A DNA stretch of 43,331 nt, taken from contig JAGROY010000042.1 of assembly GCA_020439995.1 (NCBI GenBank), forward strand, positions 1-43,331, written 5' to 3'. The position numbers and the translations under genes were made by a program. Source of the stretch: Verrucomicrobiia bacterium (GTDB lineage Bacteria > Verrucomicrobiota > Verrucomicrobiia > Verrucomicrobiales > DEV007). Below the pieces are notes generated by a model. That model had not been told where the DNA came from. It saw nothing but the letters and a program-made list of their open reading frames with translations, and did not search any database. Shown piece by piece: positions 42,203 through 43,331 of the stretch. The first letter of the stretch is position 1; every line of letters begins with the position of its first letter.

Positions 42203-43300
42203 ATGTCGCTCACTATCCGTTCCGCCGAATCCTGCAAATACGATCTCGTTTCCCTCGGGGAAGTCATGCTGCGCCTTGATCCAGGTGAAGGACGAGTGCG
42301 CACAGCCAGGCAGTTTACGGTTTGGGAAGGCGGTGGCGAATACAATGTCGCCAGGGGATTGCGCAAGTGCTTCGGGATGCGCACGGCGGTCGTGACTGCT
42401 TTCCCAGAGAATCACGTCGGCCGCCTGGTGGAAGATTTTATCATGCAGGGCGGTGTCGATACTTCATTGATTCAGTGGACGCCCTACGATGGGATTGGCC
42501 GTGATGTCAGGGTTGGTTTGAATTTTACAGAGCGTGGCTACGGTGTGCGTGGAGCCGTTGGCGTTCCTGACAGGGGGCATACTGCTGCGTCCCAGATGAA
42601 GCCCGGCGACGTCGACTGGGATGACCTGTTTGGAAAGCAGGGCGTGCGCTGGTTTCACACTGGTGGCATTTTCGCCGCACTTTCCTCGACCACTCCCGAC
42701 GTTGTGATTGAGGCCGTGGAGAGCGCTCACAGGCACGGCACCATTGTGTCGTACGATCTCAACTATCGCCCGTCACTGTGGAAGTCGATCGGCGGTATCG
42801 CCAAGGCGCAGGAGGTCAATCGGCACATCGCCAGGCACGTCGATGTCATGATCGGAAACGAGGAAGACTTCACCGCTTGCCTCGGCTTTGAAGTGGAAGG
42901 CGTCGATGACAATGTCAAAGGCATCGAGGTTGAGAACTTCAAGAAAATGATCGTCCGCGCGACCAGTGATTTTCCAAATTTCAAAGCAACCGCAACGACT
43001 CTGCGTGAAGTGCACAGCGCCACGCTCAACGACTGGGGGGCCATCTGCTGGCACGACGGCGAATTCTACGAAGCCATCCACCGCCCGAATCTTGAGATCC
43101 TTGATCGCGTTGGTGGCGGCGACAGTTTTGCTTCGGGCCTCATCTACGGATTCATGACCGCCAACTGCCCTGACAAAGCAGTCAACTACGGCGCTGCCCA
43201 CGGTGCCCTGGCCATGACCACACCCGGCGACACCACGATGGCGACTCTGTCGGAAGTCGAGAAGCTCATGGGCGGCGGAAGCGCACGCGTTGATCGTTGA
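42203..43300 (+). CDS. kdgK: PfkB-family sugar kinase, probable 2-keto-3-deoxygluconate kinase
   Basis: This 365-residue ribokinase-fold enzyme has the N-terminal substrate-binding region (SLGEVMLRLDPGEGRVRTA, EGGGEYNVARGLRKCFG), the central segment VSYDLNYRPSLWKS found in KdgK enzymes, and the C-terminal PfkB signature DRVGGGDSFASGLIYGF, whose GGGD Asp is the catalytic base. KdgK phosphorylates 2-keto-3-deoxygluconate with ATP to KDPG, a step common to pectin, alginate and hexuronate catabolism. The length is slightly above the usual ~310-345 residues, with a ~25-residue insertion near residues 235-265. It follows the Ldh_2 gene by 23 bases and is likely co-transcribed. The symbol is by family resemblance; other PfkB sugar-acid kinases are possible. 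Confidence 0.83.
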   Translation: MSLTIRSAESCKYDLVSLGEVMLRLDPGEGRVRTARQFTVWEGGGEYNVARGLRKCFGMRTAVVTAFPENHVGRLVEDFIMQGGVDTSLIQWTPYDGIGRDVRVGLNFTERGYGVRGAVGVPDRGHTAASQMKPGDVDWDDLFGKQGVRWFHTGGIFAALSSTTPDVVIEAVESAHRHGTIVSYDLNYRPSLWKSIGGIAKAQEVNRHIARHVDVMIGNEEDFTACLGFEVEGVDDNVKGIEVENFKKMIVRATSDFPNFKATATTLREVHSATLNDWGAICWHDGEFYEAIHRPNLEILDRVGGGDSFASGLIYGFMTANCPDKAVNYGAAHGALAMTTPGDTTMATLSEVEKLMGGGSARVDR

Positions 43301-43331
43301 GCGATCGAGTGGCAGATTGGCAAGTTCAATG

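Overview
The window looks like a chromosome segment from a member of the Verrucomicrobiota (PVC group). It is moderately GC-rich. It carries many large secreted proteins that end in D-x-D-x-DG calcium-type repeats followed by a short verrucomicrobial-style tail, FG-GAP and LamG giants, DUF1593 and pectate-lyase genes, and only a few housekeeping genes. The phylum call is inference from gene content; there is no rRNA or other marker gene, and I saw no tRNA.

Layout. (1) 1-3032, minus strand: four closely spaced genes for unrecognised proteins, three of them with membrane segments; the last runs off the left edge. (2) 3327-14577: a DUF3592 membrane protein, a LuxR-type response regulator, a divergent single-domain globin, an FG-GAP/VCBS repeat protein, a beta-propeller sensor histidine kinase, an NHL-repeat protein and a TroA/ZnuA-type metal-binding lipoprotein with an inserted domain. 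Upstream of most genes between 3.0 and 8.6 kb lies a short motif, roughly c-n-AAAGTC-s-n-A, on the coding strand. (3) 14590-17838, minus: a class II lanthipeptide synthetase (LanM) with a Cys-Cys-Gly cyclase zinc site and no obvious precursor gene. (4) 18020-27734, minus: a tightly packed pectin-utilisation cluster in the order (transcriptional) DUF1593 tandem protein (frameshifted near its 3' end), PL1 pectate lyase, PL1 remnant with a large internal deletion, DUF1593 protein, DUF3826 protein, large modular PL1 lyase. (5) 27735-28823: a gene-poor stretch holding a short remnant of a type I restriction gene (hsdR) and REP-like hairpins. (6) 28824-35161: a secreted unknown, an O-antigen-ligase-like membrane protein, Xaa-Pro aminopeptidase, Aat aminoacyl-transferase and a tandem AhbA/AhbB-like Lrp-family protein, closed by a strong terminator hairpin. 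(7) 35261-39313, minus: a 1350-residue CHRD/LamG/TSP3 surface protein. (8) 39652-43300: a lipoprotein-like protein with three copies of a 40-residue CPYSGK-type module, then an Ldh_2-family oxidoreductase and a PfkB sugar kinase resembling 2-keto-3-deoxygluconate kinase.

How the genes may work together. The secreted lyases and DUF1593/DUF3826 proteins would depolymerise pectin-like polysaccharides outside the cytoplasm. The KDG-kinase-like enzyme and its Ldh_2 partner 15 kb away could feed the resulting keto-deoxy sugar acids into central metabolism. The orphan kinase at 8624 and the orphan regulator at 3835 share the intergenic motif in their neighbourhood and could form one signalling route; this is a hypothesis. 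The most unusual items are the CCG-type orphan LanM, the ZnuA-like protein interrupted by a foreign domain, the shared motif, the degenerate zinc-ribbon-like CPYSGK repeats, and several genes caught in decay (hsdR, one PL1, the DUF1593 tandem gene).
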